Positions 25,450-36,000 of a stretch of DNA of 64,000 bases are shown here, in pieces. Below the pieces are notes generated by a model. It worked only from the letters and a program-made list of their open reading frames with translations. It was not told the origin of the DNA and ran no database searches. The translations under genes and the position numbers were made by a program. This DNA comes from Luteolibacter sp. LG18 (GTDB lineage Bacteria; Verrucomicrobiota; Verrucomicrobiia; Verrucomicrobiales; Akkermansiaceae), in NCBI RefSeq assembly GCF_036322585.1, contig NZ_AP024600.1, forward strand, positions 3,844,001 through 3,908,000. The letters run 5' to 3'. Numbering within the stretch: position 1 is the first letter of the stretch; every line of letters starts with the position of its first letter.

Positions 25450-27675
25450 TCAGCGGTCCTTCATGGCGTCCGCTTCCTTGAGCAGGATGCGGGCGATCAT
25501 CCAGTCGAACCACCAACCCTCCTTCGGACCACCCATGCTGAACGGTTTGGTGAAGAATGAGGTGATCGCAGGCCGTGCCTCCGCCAGTTGCGCGCGTGCT
25601 TCCTCATCCTGCCCGCTTCGGCCGGCTGCCATCGCGAGCATGACATGAGCGGTTGCGGTGCACGCCGGATTGCGATTCGGGTGCGATAGGCAACGCCGGG
25701 CCCAATTCCGAGCCTGCTGGAAGTCATCCATGCGGTATTTGGCCAGCGAGAGGCTGAGCATTTGCCAGGACTCCATGGCTTCTCCGGGGGCGTTTGGTTT
25801 GTCCCAGGGGAGGACGCGCTCCAACAACTTTACCATGGGGTCGAGCCTGGCCAATAACTCGGACGGTGGCGGTTTCATGAAGCAGCACCTCACCACCTCG
25901 CTGGCGATCGTGGCGCTGACCGTCGAGGCGAATCGTTCCGACGCCATCACGCGGAGCCGTTCGTAGAGAGCCGGATCTCCGGAGTAACAAGTCGCGGCCG
26001 CTGCGGCCATAGTTCGCAACGAGATCCACTCCATGTCAGCTTGGTCGGCCTTGGTCATGGCTTGCGCCATGGCGGCGTAGCGCTGGGCGGCGTCTTCCCA
26101 CCGGCCCTCCCAGAGGAGCCAATCGCCCGCTGCCCGGAACGCTTCCGCGGATTCGAGCGAGACGGGCACATCGTCCAGCGGAACCGCGGCCAAGAGCTGG
26201 TCTGCCTGCTGGACTCCGCCGTGGCTGATGAGAACCGCGGCGTGGGCGACGGCTTCCCTCGTCTGGGCTTTCTCGCGGAGCCCCACCTCGTTGGCGCGCG
26301 CGATTTCCGCGGCGTACCGGAGGCGGACCTGTTCCTCGCGGGCGCGGGCCTCGCGGATGAACAGCCAGGTCGAGGTGCCGAGGCCGGCGCAGAGGGCCAG
26401 GGCGACGAGCCCGCCCGCGGCGAAGACGAGGCGGTTCCGTCGGACGAGTTTCCCCAGCCGGTAGCGACGCCCGCCCGCGGCGACGGCCTCGACGGGTTCG
26501 TGCGCGAGGTGGCGGGACACATCGGCGGCGAGTCCGTTGGCGGTGACGTAGCGGTCCTGCCGGTCGGGTTTCATCGCCTTCATCACGATCGCGTCGAGGT
26601 CGCCGCGCAGCAGCCGGGGAAGGCGTGGCATTTCGGTGTGCCTCGCGGTGGCGATGGCTTCCTGTTCGGCGGGCGGGCACGCTTGGAGGCGTTCGGAGGG
26701 CGGCGGGACCGGCAGGGTTCGGAGCCTCTCGCGGATCTGCTCCGGGGTGGCGTGGCGGAAGGTTTCCGGATCGCGCGGCGGCTTGCCGGCCAGCAGTTCA
26801 TGGAGGAGCGCGCCGAGGCTGTAGATGTCACTGCGGGAGTCGATGTCGAGGCCGTGGCCATCGACCTGCTCCGGGCTCATGTAGGCGGGCGTGCCGATGA
26901 GGAGGGGAGAGGCGGCGTGGGAGAAGAGGGTGGGATCGGCCTCGGTGGCCTTGGCGATGCCGAAGTCGATGACCTTGGGCACCGCGACGCCATCGTGCAG
27001 TGTGACCATGACGTTGGAGGGCTTGATGTCGCAGTGGATGATGCCCTTGAGATGTGCGTGCTGGATGGCGAGGCAAACGGGGATGAAGAGTCTCAGCCGC
27101 GCGGGGAGATCGAGCCGGTGCTGGTCGCAGAAGTCGGTGATGCGCTGGCCCTCCACCAGCTCCATGACGAAGAACGGCCTGCCCGAGGCGGTGGAACCCG
27201 CGTCGAGCACGCGGGCGATGTTCGGGTGATCCATCACGGCCAGGGTCTGGCGTTCCAGCTCGAAGCGCTCGATGATCTGGGCGGTGCCCATGCCCACGCG
27301 GATGATCTTCAAGGCCACGCGGCGGCGCACGGGCTCGAGCTGCTCCGCGAGGTAAACGGCACCGCAGCCGCCTTCCCCGAGACGCTCCACCAGCCGGTAG
27401 CGTCCGATGCGGGTGCCCAGGCCTTCATCGGGTTCCGCGGCGGTGGGCGCGGGATCGGCGGCGGGTGGTTGAAGCGGGGTGTCGTGCCGGGTGTTGAAGA
27501 ATTTCTCCGCGTCGTCGCGCAGCGAGATGAGTTCCTCCAGGCGGGCGCGCAGCGCGGGATTGCCGCGGCAGGTTTGGTCGAGGAATTCATCCCGGGCCCG
27601 GGCATCGTCGATGCCGGTCAGCGCGTCGAAAAGGATCTCCTCGATCCGCGTGGAGTTGTCGCGGGTGCCGTTCAT
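25450..27675 (-). CDS. Transmembrane serine/threonine protein kinase with C-terminal helical-repeat sensor
   Basis: Eukaryote-like (Hanks-type) kinase. An N-terminal helical region of about 85 residues is followed by the kinase domain: P-loop LGEGGCGAVYLAE, VALKIIRVG (ATP-anchoring Lys), catalytic loop IIHCDIKPSNVMV at about 211-223, KVIDFGIAKA (DFG from 237), and GTPAYMSPEQ. The HRD arginine is replaced by Cys (HCD). One transmembrane helix lies near residues 411-436 (VFAAGGLVALALCAGLG), then a coiled coil and a TPR-like helical region to residue 741. The start ATG 27675 is set by GGGAGG just upstream; an earlier ATG at 27687 lacks such a site. The gene lies 53 bases after an ECF sigma factor gene; such pairs are common in Verrucomicrobia and probably act in one signalling route. 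Confidence 0.92.
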   Translation of the reverse strand: MNGTRDNSTRIEEILFDALTGIDDARARDEFLDQTCRGNPALRARLEELISLRDDAEKFFNTRHDTPLQPPAADPAPTAAEPDEGLGTRIGRYRLVERLGEGGCGAVYLAEQLEPVRRRVALKIIRVGMGTAQIIERFELERQTLAVMDHPNIARVLDAGSTASGRPFFVMELVEGQRITDFCDQHRLDLPARLRLFIPVCLAIQHAHLKGIIHCDIKPSNVMVTLHDGVAVPKVIDFGIAKATEADPTLFSHAASPLLIGTPAYMSPEQVDGHGLDIDSRSDIYSLGALLHELLAGKPPRDPETFRHATPEQIRERLRTLPVPPPSERLQACPPAEQEAIATARHTEMPRLPRLLRGDLDAIVMKAMKPDRQDRYVTANGLAADVSRHLAHEPVEAVAAGGRRYRLGKLVRRNRLVFAAGGLVALALCAGLGTSTWLFIREARAREEQVRLRYAAEIARANEVGLREKAQTREAVAHAAVLISHGGVQQADQLLAAVPLDDVPVSLESAEAFRAAGDWLLWEGRWEDAAQRYAAMAQAMTKADQADMEWISLRTMAAAAATCYSGDPALYERLRVMASERFASTVSATIASEVVRCCFMKPPPSELLARLDPMVKLLERVLPWDKPNAPGEAMESWQMLSLSLAKYRMDDFQQARNWARRCLSHPNRNPACTATAHVMLAMAAGRSGQDEEARAQLAEARPAITSFFTKPFSMGGPKEGWWFDWMIARILLKEADAMKDR

Positions 27676-27728
27676 GGTTCCTCCCATGGAGACAAGCGGA
27701 TTCGGCCGTCAGGCTGCGCCACGGGTGA

Positions 27729-28289
27729 TCAGAGTTCGTCGCGGATGATCCGGAACAGCCGGGCTTTCGCGTGGTTCCAACGGCGGTCGATGGAACGCGG
27801 CGAGGTGCCGAGGGCTTCCGCCACTTCCTGGTTCGTGAGGCCGCCGAAGTACTTCATCGTGATGATCTGCGCGGTTTCGGGGTCTTCGGTTTCAAGGCGG
27901 CCGAGCACCTCGTTGACGAGGAGGATACGGTCGTCCGGCGAGGCATCGGCGACCTCGATGTCACCGATGTCGACGCGTTCCTCGCGGCCGCCGCGCTTGA
28001 GACTGGATTTCGCACGCGCGCGATCGACGAGGATGCGGCGCATCACCTGGGCGGCACAGCGGAAGAAGTGCGAGCGGTCGTTCCAGCGGCGGTCGTCGTT
28101 GCCGGAGAGGCGGATCCACGCCTCGTGGACGAGGGCGGTGGCCTGGAGCGTTTGGCCGGGGCCTTCGCGGATCATGTCGATGGAGGCGAGGCGGCGCAGC
28201 TCGTCGTAGACCAGCGGCAGCAGGTCCTCGGAAGGCAGGTGTCCTTCGGTGCTGGCGGACTGGAGGATTCGGGTGATGTCGCCGTCCAT
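27729..28289 (-). CDS. ECF-type RNA polymerase sigma factor (PF07638-like)
   Basis: A 186-residue sigma factor of the ECF group abundant in Planctomycetes and Verrucomicrobia. The region-2-like part LLPLVYDELRRLAS...TLQATALVHEAWIRL (about residues 22-60) and the FFRCAAQVMRRILVDRARA segment are diagnostic. The C-terminal region-4 helix-turn-helix is KYFGGLTNQEVAEALGTSPRSIDRRW. No anti-sigma gene is adjacent; the kinase gene directly downstream is the probable regulator, as described for similar pairs. The ATG at 28289 fits the family start. The divergent PEP-CTERM gene begins 228 bases away and could be a target. Confidence 0.93.
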   Translation of the reverse strand: MDGDITRILQSASTEGHLPSEDLLPLVYDELRRLASIDMIREGPGQTLQATALVHEAWIRLSGNDDRRWNDRSHFFRCAAQVMRRILVDRARAKSSLKRGGREERVDIGDIEVADASPDDRILLVNEVLGRLETEDPETAQIITMKYFGGLTNQEVAEALGTSPRSIDRRWNHAKARLFRIIRDEL

Positions 28290-28517
28290 GGAGGTGTCGG
28301 TTGTTCCACTATGCCGCTTGGCGCGAGAGTGGCGCAAGGCCCGTCTCAGCGAAATGCGACGCGGTTTTCAAGCGGTTCCGGGTGTTTCGATTTTTTTGGC
28401 GAGGTCCGCGGAGGAATCGCGCTGGTGGTGAATGGAGGGCTGTTCCGGACGCGGTCCGGGTGGTGCCTCCGATGACCTTCCCGCCCCCGAATCCGTTTCC
28501 AACCCCACCGGTGCCCC

Positions 28518-29426
28518 ATGGATCTCACCAAAGCCACCCTGCTGTCCGCCACGCTCGCCAGCCTGCTGCAACCGGCCTCCGCCGCGCTCGTCTTCATGGA
28601 CGATTTCTCGACCACCGGACAGAGCGATGACGTGAACTTCCAATACACCGCCGGTCGCCAGACCGGTGATGTGGGCAACCTCCAGTATCGCCAGGGCAAC
28701 GGCGCCTTGGCCGGCACGATCACGGGCACGATCGCCAATGAAGCGGCGAACGGGTTCAAGACCCAGATCGGCAACGCGGGTGGCCCGGGCACGCTGTGGG
28801 TGGTCGGTGGCAATCCGGCGCAGGCCGTGGGCAGCGTTTCGCCCGAGCACAATTTCACCGAGTCCGGCGGCGTGGGTGGCTACCTGTCGATCTCGTTCAC
28901 GCTCGATCCGGTGACCGGGTCCGCGGGCACGTCCGGCGATTGGGGCGCGATCACGCTCGGGGCCGGGGACAATGCCAGCTTCGGCGCATCCGGTTCCGGC
29001 GCGAGAGGGCAGGGGATCATTTCGTCCGCGGCCCACTTCGGTATCCTGTTCCGGGACAACGGGCAGTTCCAGGCCTTCGATGGCAGCGCCCAGGTGGGAG
29101 GCGCGGTGTATGACGCGACGCCCGCGACGCCGACGAGCCACACCATCGAGCTGCGCATCACGGGCGTGGGCGATGGGAACCCGTGGGACGGCAGCGGCGA
29201 TGCCTTGATCGATGTCTACGCGGACGGCGGCGCGAGCCCGTTCTACAGCTTCACCAAGACCGGCGGCTACACCAGCAACTACCTCACCCTGCAAGGCTTC
29301 GGCGGAGGCAGCGGCAACACCATCAGCCAGTTCGACAACCTGCGGGTGGAAACCGTGCCGGAGCCGTCCGCCGGTCTGCTGGCCGGTGTGGTCCTCGCCG
29401 GGGCGCTGGTCCGCCGCCGCCGGTAA
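28518..29426 (+). CDS. PEP-CTERM sorting-signal protein
   Basis: A 302-residue exported protein. Signal peptide about 1-23 (ending PASAA). The body is Gly/Thr/Ser-rich and beta-strand-like, resembling a lectin-type jelly roll (YLSISFTLDP, HFGILFRDNGQFQAF). The C-terminus VPEPSAGLLAGVVLAGALVRRRR (split: VPEPS motif, hydrophobic helix, basic end) is a PEP-CTERM signal, recognised by exosortase. No exosortase gene is in the window. It is the first gene of a plus-strand set with the beta-strand-repeat protein 30 bases downstream. Confidence 0.88.
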   Translation: MDLTKATLLSATLASLLQPASAALVFMDDFSTTGQSDDVNFQYTAGRQTGDVGNLQYRQGNGALAGTITGTIANEAANGFKTQIGNAGGPGTLWVVGGNPAQAVGSVSPEHNFTESGGVGGYLSISFTLDPVTGSAGTSGDWGAITLGAGDNASFGASGSGARGQGIISSAAHFGILFRDNGQFQAFDGSAQVGGAVYDATPATPTSHTIELRITGVGDGNPWDGSGDALIDVYADGGASPFYSFTKTGGYTSNYLTLQGFGGGSGNTISQFDNLRVETVPEPSAGLLAGVVLAGALVRRRR

Positions 29427-29456
29427 ACGGTCGTGAATCCTGCCCCCAAACGCACC

Positions 29457-32400
29457 ATGAAATCCAAGAGACCTTTCCTCCTCGCCGCGCTCTCTCCCTG
29501 CCTCGTCGTGACCGCGCGCGCGGCCACGGAGACCTGGGTGGGAGGCACCGCCACCTGGAGCACTCCGGCCAACTGGTCCGGCACACACCAGCCGCCGATC
29601 ACCGCGGACGCCCTCGTGTTCGGCGCGGCGGGAGCCGGTGGCACGACGTTGAACAACGATCTCACTTCGACCTCGTTCACGGTCGCGGGCATCACCTTCA
29701 GCTCGGGTGCAGCGGCCTACACCATCGGTGGAAATGCCTTCACCCTCAGCGGCGGCCTGACGAACAGCAGCACCTCGGCGCAGGTTCTCAACACCGCGCT
29801 GACCCTGAGTGGCAACCAGGCCGTCAGCGTGGGATCGGCCACGGGCAGCGTGACCTTCGGCGGCGCCATCTCGGGAACGGGCGTGACCTTGACCACCAAT
29901 GGCGGCGCGGTGGTGGCGTCGGGCACGGTGTTCAAGAGCCCGGTGTCGCTGGCCTCGCTGGTGGCGCAGGGGAATGCCGCGGCCGGACAGGCCTATGCGA
30001 GCAACCAGACGACCAGCTTCGACAGCGGTGCCAGCCTGACGACGACCGGCAACGTGGTGGTTGGTCGTTCCAACCTCGTGTTCAAGGGCAATGCCACGGC
30101 GACGGTGGCGGGAACGATCACCAACGTCGGCGCGACGAGCCGCGACTGGGCGCGGGTGGTGATCCAGGACACCGCCAATCTCACGGCGGCGGGACTCGAT
30201 CTCTTCGGCCCTGTGAACTCGGCCACCGGCCAGTTCAACCTGAACGGCGGGACGCTGCGGGTCGGCAGCATCGCCGCGTGTGACTCCACCGATGCGACCT
30301 ACGCGGTGCGCAATGTTTTCAACGGCACGCAGGTCGTCGCCACGCAGGACAACACCGCCTTCCTCACCATCACCAAGAGCCAGTTCTTTGCGGGGTCCAA
30401 CAAGGCCTACGTCGGGAACGGCGGGGCGTTGTTCGATTCGAACGGTCACAACATCGCCAGCGCCACCGCGCTGCAGAACGACACCGGCGCGACCGGGCCG
30501 CTGGTGAAGTCGGGCGCGGGCACGCTCACGCTCTCCGGCGCCTGCACCTACACCGGCACCACCACGGTCAATGGCGGCACGCTCAAGATCACCGGCAGCC
30601 TGGCGGCGGGCAGCGCGGTGACTGTCAATGGCGGCGCGGCCCTGGGCGGCACGGGCACCGTGAACGGAATCGTGAGCCTGGCAGCGGGCGGCACTCCGGA
30701 AACCCAGGGAGCCATCGGGCTGGCCGATGGCAGCGTGGGCACCCTTACGCTCGCCCATGCCAGCGGCCTCGCACTCGGCGGCACGGCGGGCAATGCGGCG
30801 CGGCTCACGTTCGACACCAGCTCGCTCGCATCTGACAAGATCAGCCTGGGGAGCAATCCCCTGACGGTGAGCGCGGGTGGGGCTTCCATTTATGTGTCGC
30901 CCGTCAACGTCACGGCGGGACAGACCTTCGATCTCGTCACCTTCGGCAGCGCGTCCGGCGCGGGTTTCGCCACGGGGAGTGGCACCACGGTGGGCGCACT
31001 CACGCTGGCGAATCCCAATGTGAGCTTCGGCGTGACCGGTTACCTGATGGTGTCGTCCACGGCGATCCAACTGGTGACCGATGGCACTCCCGCTCCGGCG
31101 TTCGCGTTCTGGTCTGGGGTGAAGGGCTCGTCATGGACGAGCACGAGCGATGTGCAGGGTAATTTCACGTACGACTACGGTGGCGTCAGCTTCGTGGCAT
31201 CGTATCCTTCCTCCGGCACGGATGTGATCTTCGCCGCGAACGGCAATGGCGCTCCGGCCAACCTGAGCAACACGCTCGGCCAGGACTTCACGGTCAAGAG
31301 CTTGTCCTTCTTCTCCGGCACCGGCCCGGTGACGATCGCGGGGAGCAACACGCTATCGATCGGAGCCGGCGGCATTCATCTCGATGATGGCAGCGGCGGG
31401 GCCACCTTGGCGATGGCCAGCCTGGTGCCGACGGCGGCGCAGACGTGGTCGAACTCCAGCACCAGCGGCCTGACGGTGGGCGCCGTGATCGGTGGCACCA
31501 ATGGCATCGTGTTCGACAGTGTCGGCACGGGGCCGATCATCCTCAGTGGCGCGAACACCTGCACGGGCGGCCTGACCGTGAACGCGGGCACGCTGCAACT
31601 CAGCGGCGCCGGCACGCTTGGGGCCACCGGTGGCATGGTGACCACCAATGGCGGCACGCTCGATTTGAACGGAACCTCGCAAGCGGTGGGCGTGCTGACC
31701 GGCAGCGGCGGCACCATCGTGAACAACAGCTCCGGCACCACCGCCACCCTCACGATCGGCAGCGGCAATGCGACCGGCAACACCTACGCGGGCGTGATCG
31801 CGGACCACAGCGCGGGATCCGGCATCGTCGCGCTGACCAAGACCGGCACCGGCATCGCGATCCTCGCTGGAGCGAACACCTACACCGGCAAGACCATGGT
31901 GAACGGCGGCACGTTGCGGATCGGCGCGAACGAGAGCATTCCCGATGCCTCGGTGGTGGAGATCGATGGCGGCGGCAAACTCGACGTCCAGGGATCGACC
32001 GAGACCATCGGTGGACTGTCGAGCACCACCGGGGACACCAATGTGGTCCAGAACAAGGAGACCGGCGGCGCGGGCGCGGGCGTGCTCGCCATCGACACGG
32101 CGGGGGCGAGCTACACCTTCACCGGCATCCTGCGGGACAATTTCCTGAGCACCGGCACGCTGGCGCTCGTCAAGAATGGCGCGGGCACCCAGACGGTGAA
32201 ATGCACCAATGCGCTCGCGGCCGGAACCTCCATCGAGTTCACGGGCGGCCTCACCATCAATGGCGGGACGTTCCTGCTGAGTGACAGCGGCAATGGCAAG
32301 GTGATCGGCAGTTTCGCCAGCGCGGTGATTCTCACCGGCGGCACGGCCACGCTGGCATTCGAGAACACGCTGGCGGCGAACAGCAGGACCTTCGGCAAGG

Positions 32401-33077
32401 TCATCAGTGGTGCCGGTCATGTCGTCGTTACTTCGGCCAACCTCGGTACCGTGGTGCTGGGCCAAGCGAACACCTACTCCGGAAATACCACCGTCCACAA
32501 GGGCACGCTCTCCATCGCGGCGAACTCGGCGACGACCTTCGCGGACTCCTCGACGGTGACGATCGACAGCGGCGCGGTGTTGAACCTTCCGAACGCGGCG
32601 ACCGATGTGGTGGCCGCGCTGGTGGTGAACGGTGTGAGCCTTCCGAGCGGCGTGTATGACGCGTCGACCGCGGCCACGTCCGGTTACCTCACCGGCTCGG
32701 GCAAGCTCCAGGTGGGAGCCACGGTCGTTGGTGGCTACTCCGCGTGGGCGACGGCGAATGCAGGCGGCCAGGGCGCGGACCAGGACTACGATCTCGATGG
32801 CGTGAAGAACGGCGTCGAGTATTTCCTCGGTGCCACGGGCTCATCGTTCACCGCGAACCCACCGGTGGTGAACGGCACGGTGACCTGGCCGAATGGCGGA
32901 AACATTCCGTCGTCCGGCTACGGCACGCAGTTTGTCGTCGAGACTTCCCCGGATCTCTCGGTGTGGACGGCGGTGGCGGACTCCGATCCCCATCTGTCGA
33001 ACACCGCCAGCGGGGTGAGCTACACGTTGACCGGTCCGGCCAAGCTGTTCGTGCGTTTGCGGGTGACCCCGAACTGA
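29457..33077 (+). CDS. Autotransporter-associated beta-strand-repeat protein
   Basis: A 1206-residue secreted protein. Signal peptide about 1-23 (LLAALSPCLVVTARAA) then TETWVGGTATWSTPANW, the usual opening of this class. Several copies of the PATR repeat are seen (GAGTLTLSGACTYTGTT-type: GANTCTGGLTVNAGTL, GANTYTGKTMVNGGTL, QANTYSGNTTVHKGTL), predicted to build a beta helix. No C-terminal autotransporter barrel is present. The last 110 residues instead form a module with a calcium-like DYDLDGVKNGVEYFLG segment and a VETSPDLSVW...KLFVRLRV end, shared with two other proteins here. The ATG at 29457 is preferred to a GTG at 29433. It lies 11 bases before a rhamnosidase gene, hinting at co-expression. 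Confidence 0.87.
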   Translation: MKSKRPFLLAALSPCLVVTARAATETWVGGTATWSTPANWSGTHQPPITADALVFGAAGAGGTTLNNDLTSTSFTVAGITFSSGAAAYTIGGNAFTLSGGLTNSSTSAQVLNTALTLSGNQAVSVGSATGSVTFGGAISGTGVTLTTNGGAVVASGTVFKSPVSLASLVAQGNAAAGQAYASNQTTSFDSGASLTTTGNVVVGRSNLVFKGNATATVAGTITNVGATSRDWARVVIQDTANLTAAGLDLFGPVNSATGQFNLNGGTLRVGSIAACDSTDATYAVRNVFNGTQVVATQDNTAFLTITKSQFFAGSNKAYVGNGGALFDSNGHNIASATALQNDTGATGPLVKSGAGTLTLSGACTYTGTTTVNGGTLKITGSLAAGSAVTVNGGAALGGTGTVNGIVSLAAGGTPETQGAIGLADGSVGTLTLAHASGLALGGTAGNAARLTFDTSSLASDKISLGSNPLTVSAGGASIYVSPVNVTAGQTFDLVTFGSASGAGFATGSGTTVGALTLANPNVSFGVTGYLMVSSTAIQLVTDGTPAPAFAFWSGVKGSSWTSTSDVQGNFTYDYGGVSFVASYPSSGTDVIFAANGNGAPANLSNTLGQDFTVKSLSFFSGTGPVTIAGSNTLSIGAGGIHLDDGSGGATLAMASLVPTAAQTWSNSSTSGLTVGAVIGGTNGIVFDSVGTGPIILSGANTCTGGLTVNAGTLQLSGAGTLGATGGMVTTNGGTLDLNGTSQAVGVLTGSGGTIVNNSSGTTATLTIGSGNATGNTYAGVIADHSAGSGIVALTKTGTGIAILAGANTYTGKTMVNGGTLRIGANESIPDASVVEIDGGGKLDVQGSTETIGGLSSTTGDTNVVQNKETGGAGAGVLAIDTAGASYTFTGILRDNFLSTGTLALVKNGAGTQTVKCTNALAAGTSIEFTGGLTINGGTFLLSDSGNGKVIGSFASAVILTGGTATLAFENTLAANSRTFGKVISGAGHVVVTSANLGTVVLGQANTYSGNTTVHKGTLSIAANSATTFADSSTVTIDSGAVLNLPNAATDVVAALVVNGVSLPSGVYDASTAATSGYLTGSGKLQVGATVVGGYSAWATANAGGQGADQDYDLDGVKNGVEYFLGATGSSFTANPPVVNGTVTWPNGGNIPSSGYGTQFVVETSPDLSVWTAVADSDPHLSNTASGVSYTLTGPAKLFVRLRVTPN

Positions 33078-33088
33078 TCCCACCCGCC

Positions 33089-36000
33089 ATGCTCCGCACT
33101 TTTGCCAGCTCCCTTGTCCGCGGAGGTTCGATCGTCTGGTTGGCGGGGGTGTTGGTGGTGGGAAGGGCGGGGGCCATCGAGGTGGCAAACCTCCGCTGCG
33201 AGATGCGAAGCGAGCCGCTGGGCGTGGATGTCGCGGCTCCCCGCCTGAGCTGGGAACCGGCATCCACGGTGCGGGGCGATGTCCAGTCGGCGTATCGCAT
33301 CCTGGTGGCCTCCTCGGGCGAACTGCTGGCCCAGGATGCCGGTGACCTGTGGGACAGCGGGAAGGTGGCCTCTTCGCAGCAACATCTCGTTCCCTACGCG
33401 GGACAACCGCTGGCCTCCAGCCGCCGGGTGTTCTGGAAGGTGAAGGTCTGGGATGCGGGCGGCGCGGCCTCGGCGTGGAGCGCCGGAGCCACGTGGACGA
33501 TGGGGCAGGTGTCCTCCGGCGATTGGCAGGCGCAGTGGATCATGGGCCTCCAGCGCAAGAGCCTCGGCTATCATGCGCAGACCACCAGCGGCCAGAACGT
33601 CACGAAGTGGGTGCAGGTGGACCTCGGTGCGGCGGTGCCGGTTTCCGGTGTCACGCTGCATCCGAAGTGGCACCAGGGCACGCCGGGGTATGGCTTTCCG
33701 CTGCGTTTCAAAATCCAGGCTTCGAACGATCCGACCTTCGCCACCGCGACGACGGTCACCGATCAGACGGCGGCCGACTACGCGAATCCCGGCTACTTGC
33801 CGGTGGCGTTTGCCGCGTCCGGGGCGGGCTTCCGCTACGTGCGCGTCACCGCCACCAAGCACTACTACAACACGCCGGACAACAACTACGCCTTCGCTCT
33901 CGGCCAACTGGAGGTGACGGGTGGCGGCAACAACGTCGCCTTGAATGCCGCGGTGTCATCTCTCGACACCATCGAAGCCTACGGATGGGGCGCGGCGGGA
34001 CTCACCGATGGCGCGGGGTTCGTCGGCTGCGACTATGGCCGCCGGATGCGGCGGGAGTTCACGGTGAAGCCGGGATTGAAACGGGCCGTGGCCCACGTCT
34101 GCGGACTCGGTCAATACGAGTTGTTCGTGAACGGAAGCAAGAACGGCGACGACGTGCTCGCGCCGGGATGGTCCGCCTACACGAAGACCTGCCTTTATGA
34201 AACGCGCGATCTCACGGCGCAACTGCGGGAGGGCGCGAACGCCGTCGGGCTGATCCTCGGCAACGGGATGTACAACATCGGCGACGGCTACGGGCGGTAC
34301 GTGAAGTTCAAGCAGAGCTTCGGCCCGCTGCGCGCGATCGCCCAGCTCCGCCTGGAATACGCGGATGGGTCGACCGAGGTGATCGGCAGCGACACGAATT
34401 GGAAGACCGGCCCCGGGGCGATCACCTTCGAGAATGTCTACGCGGGCGAGGACTACGATGCGCGGCTCGAGCCCGCGGGCTGGAGCGAGCCGGGGTTCGC
34501 CAGTCCACGCTGGACCGCGGCGGTGGCCACCACCGGACCGGGTGGCACGCTGAAGGGGCTTTCGTGTTCGGCTCCGGCGATCGGGAAAATCGAGACGCTG
34601 GTGCCGGTTTCGTCCCGCGTGATTTCATCCACCACCACCGTGTATGACCTGGGGCAGAATGCCTCGGTGATGCCCTCGCTGAAGGTCAGCGGCCCCGCGG
34701 GAGCGGCGGTGAGGATCATTCCCACCGAGCTGTTGAATGGCAGCGGGACGGTGGACCGCACGAGCTGTACCCAGGACGGCGTGCGCCCGGCGTGGTGGCA
34801 GTACACGCTGAAGGGCGCGGGCACGGAGACCTGGATGCCGCGGTTCTTCTACCACGGCAGCCGATACTTCCAGGTCGAGTTGATCGCGGGGGCGGGCGGC
34901 GGGTTGCCGGTGGTGCAGGAATTGAATGGCGTGGTGGTGCATTCCACTTCCCCGGCGATCGGGTCGTTCACCTGCTCCAGCGCGCTGTTCAACCGCATCC
35001 ACGATCTGGTGCGGTGGTCGCAGCGGAGCAACCTGATGAGCATCACCACCGATTGCCCGCACCGCGAGCGCCAGGGGTGGCTGGAGCAGAACCAACTCAA
35101 CGGGGCGGGGCTGCGCTACTGCTTCGATTTCGCGCCGCTGTTCGCCAAGATCACCAATGACATCTCGGACAGCCAGTGGTCCTCGAACGGCTTCGTGCCG
35201 AACCTGGCTCCCGAGTATTTCAGGACCAGCAACAGCCTCACCGACCCCTACTACAATTCGCCGGAATGGGGGAGCACGTTCATCCTCGGCGCGTGGCAGC
35301 AGTACCTTTACAGCGGCGATCGCTCGTTGTTCGAGCGGTTTTATCCCGCGATGAAGGCCTATGTCGGCTATCTCGGCAGCACGGCCAATGGCAACTCGAT
35401 CATCCCGACGGGGCTGGGCGATTGGTACGACGTGGCGCAGATCACCGCCGGGCCGTTCTCGGGCGTGAGCTCGACCTCGAAACCGCTCACGGCCACGGCG
35501 ACCTATTACGATGACGCGCGGGTGCTGGCCCAGGTGGCGGCGCTGCTGGGAAACACGGCGGACGCCGGTTATTTCACGCAGTTGGCGGCGACGATCCGGG
35601 GCGGCTTCAACACGACCTATTTCAAAGCCGCGAACACCAGCTACGACACCGGCAGCCAGACCGCCAACGCGATGCCGCTCGCGCTCGGGATGGTGGAGGC
35701 GGCGAACGTGGCCGGGGTGCGGAATGCCCTGGTCGCCGATGTCCAGTCGCGGAATGGCGCGCTGACCTGCGGCGAGGTTGGCCTCGGCCCCGTGTTCCGG
35801 GCCCTCAACGAGGCCGGGCGTGGCGATCTGGTGTATGCCATGAATGCGAAGGCGGACACGCCCGGTTATGCTTACCAACTCGCCCGCGGCGCGACCAGCC
35901 TGACGGAACGCTGGGATGCCGCGAACACGACCTTCAGCTCGCAGAACCACTTCATGCTCGGGCAGGTCATGGAATGGTTTTACCACGATGTGGCGGGCAT

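Noticed and set aside
26041..28209. 722-codon plus-strand frame across the kinase/sigma pair
   Set aside because: Antisense to genes with clear kinase and sigma motifs.
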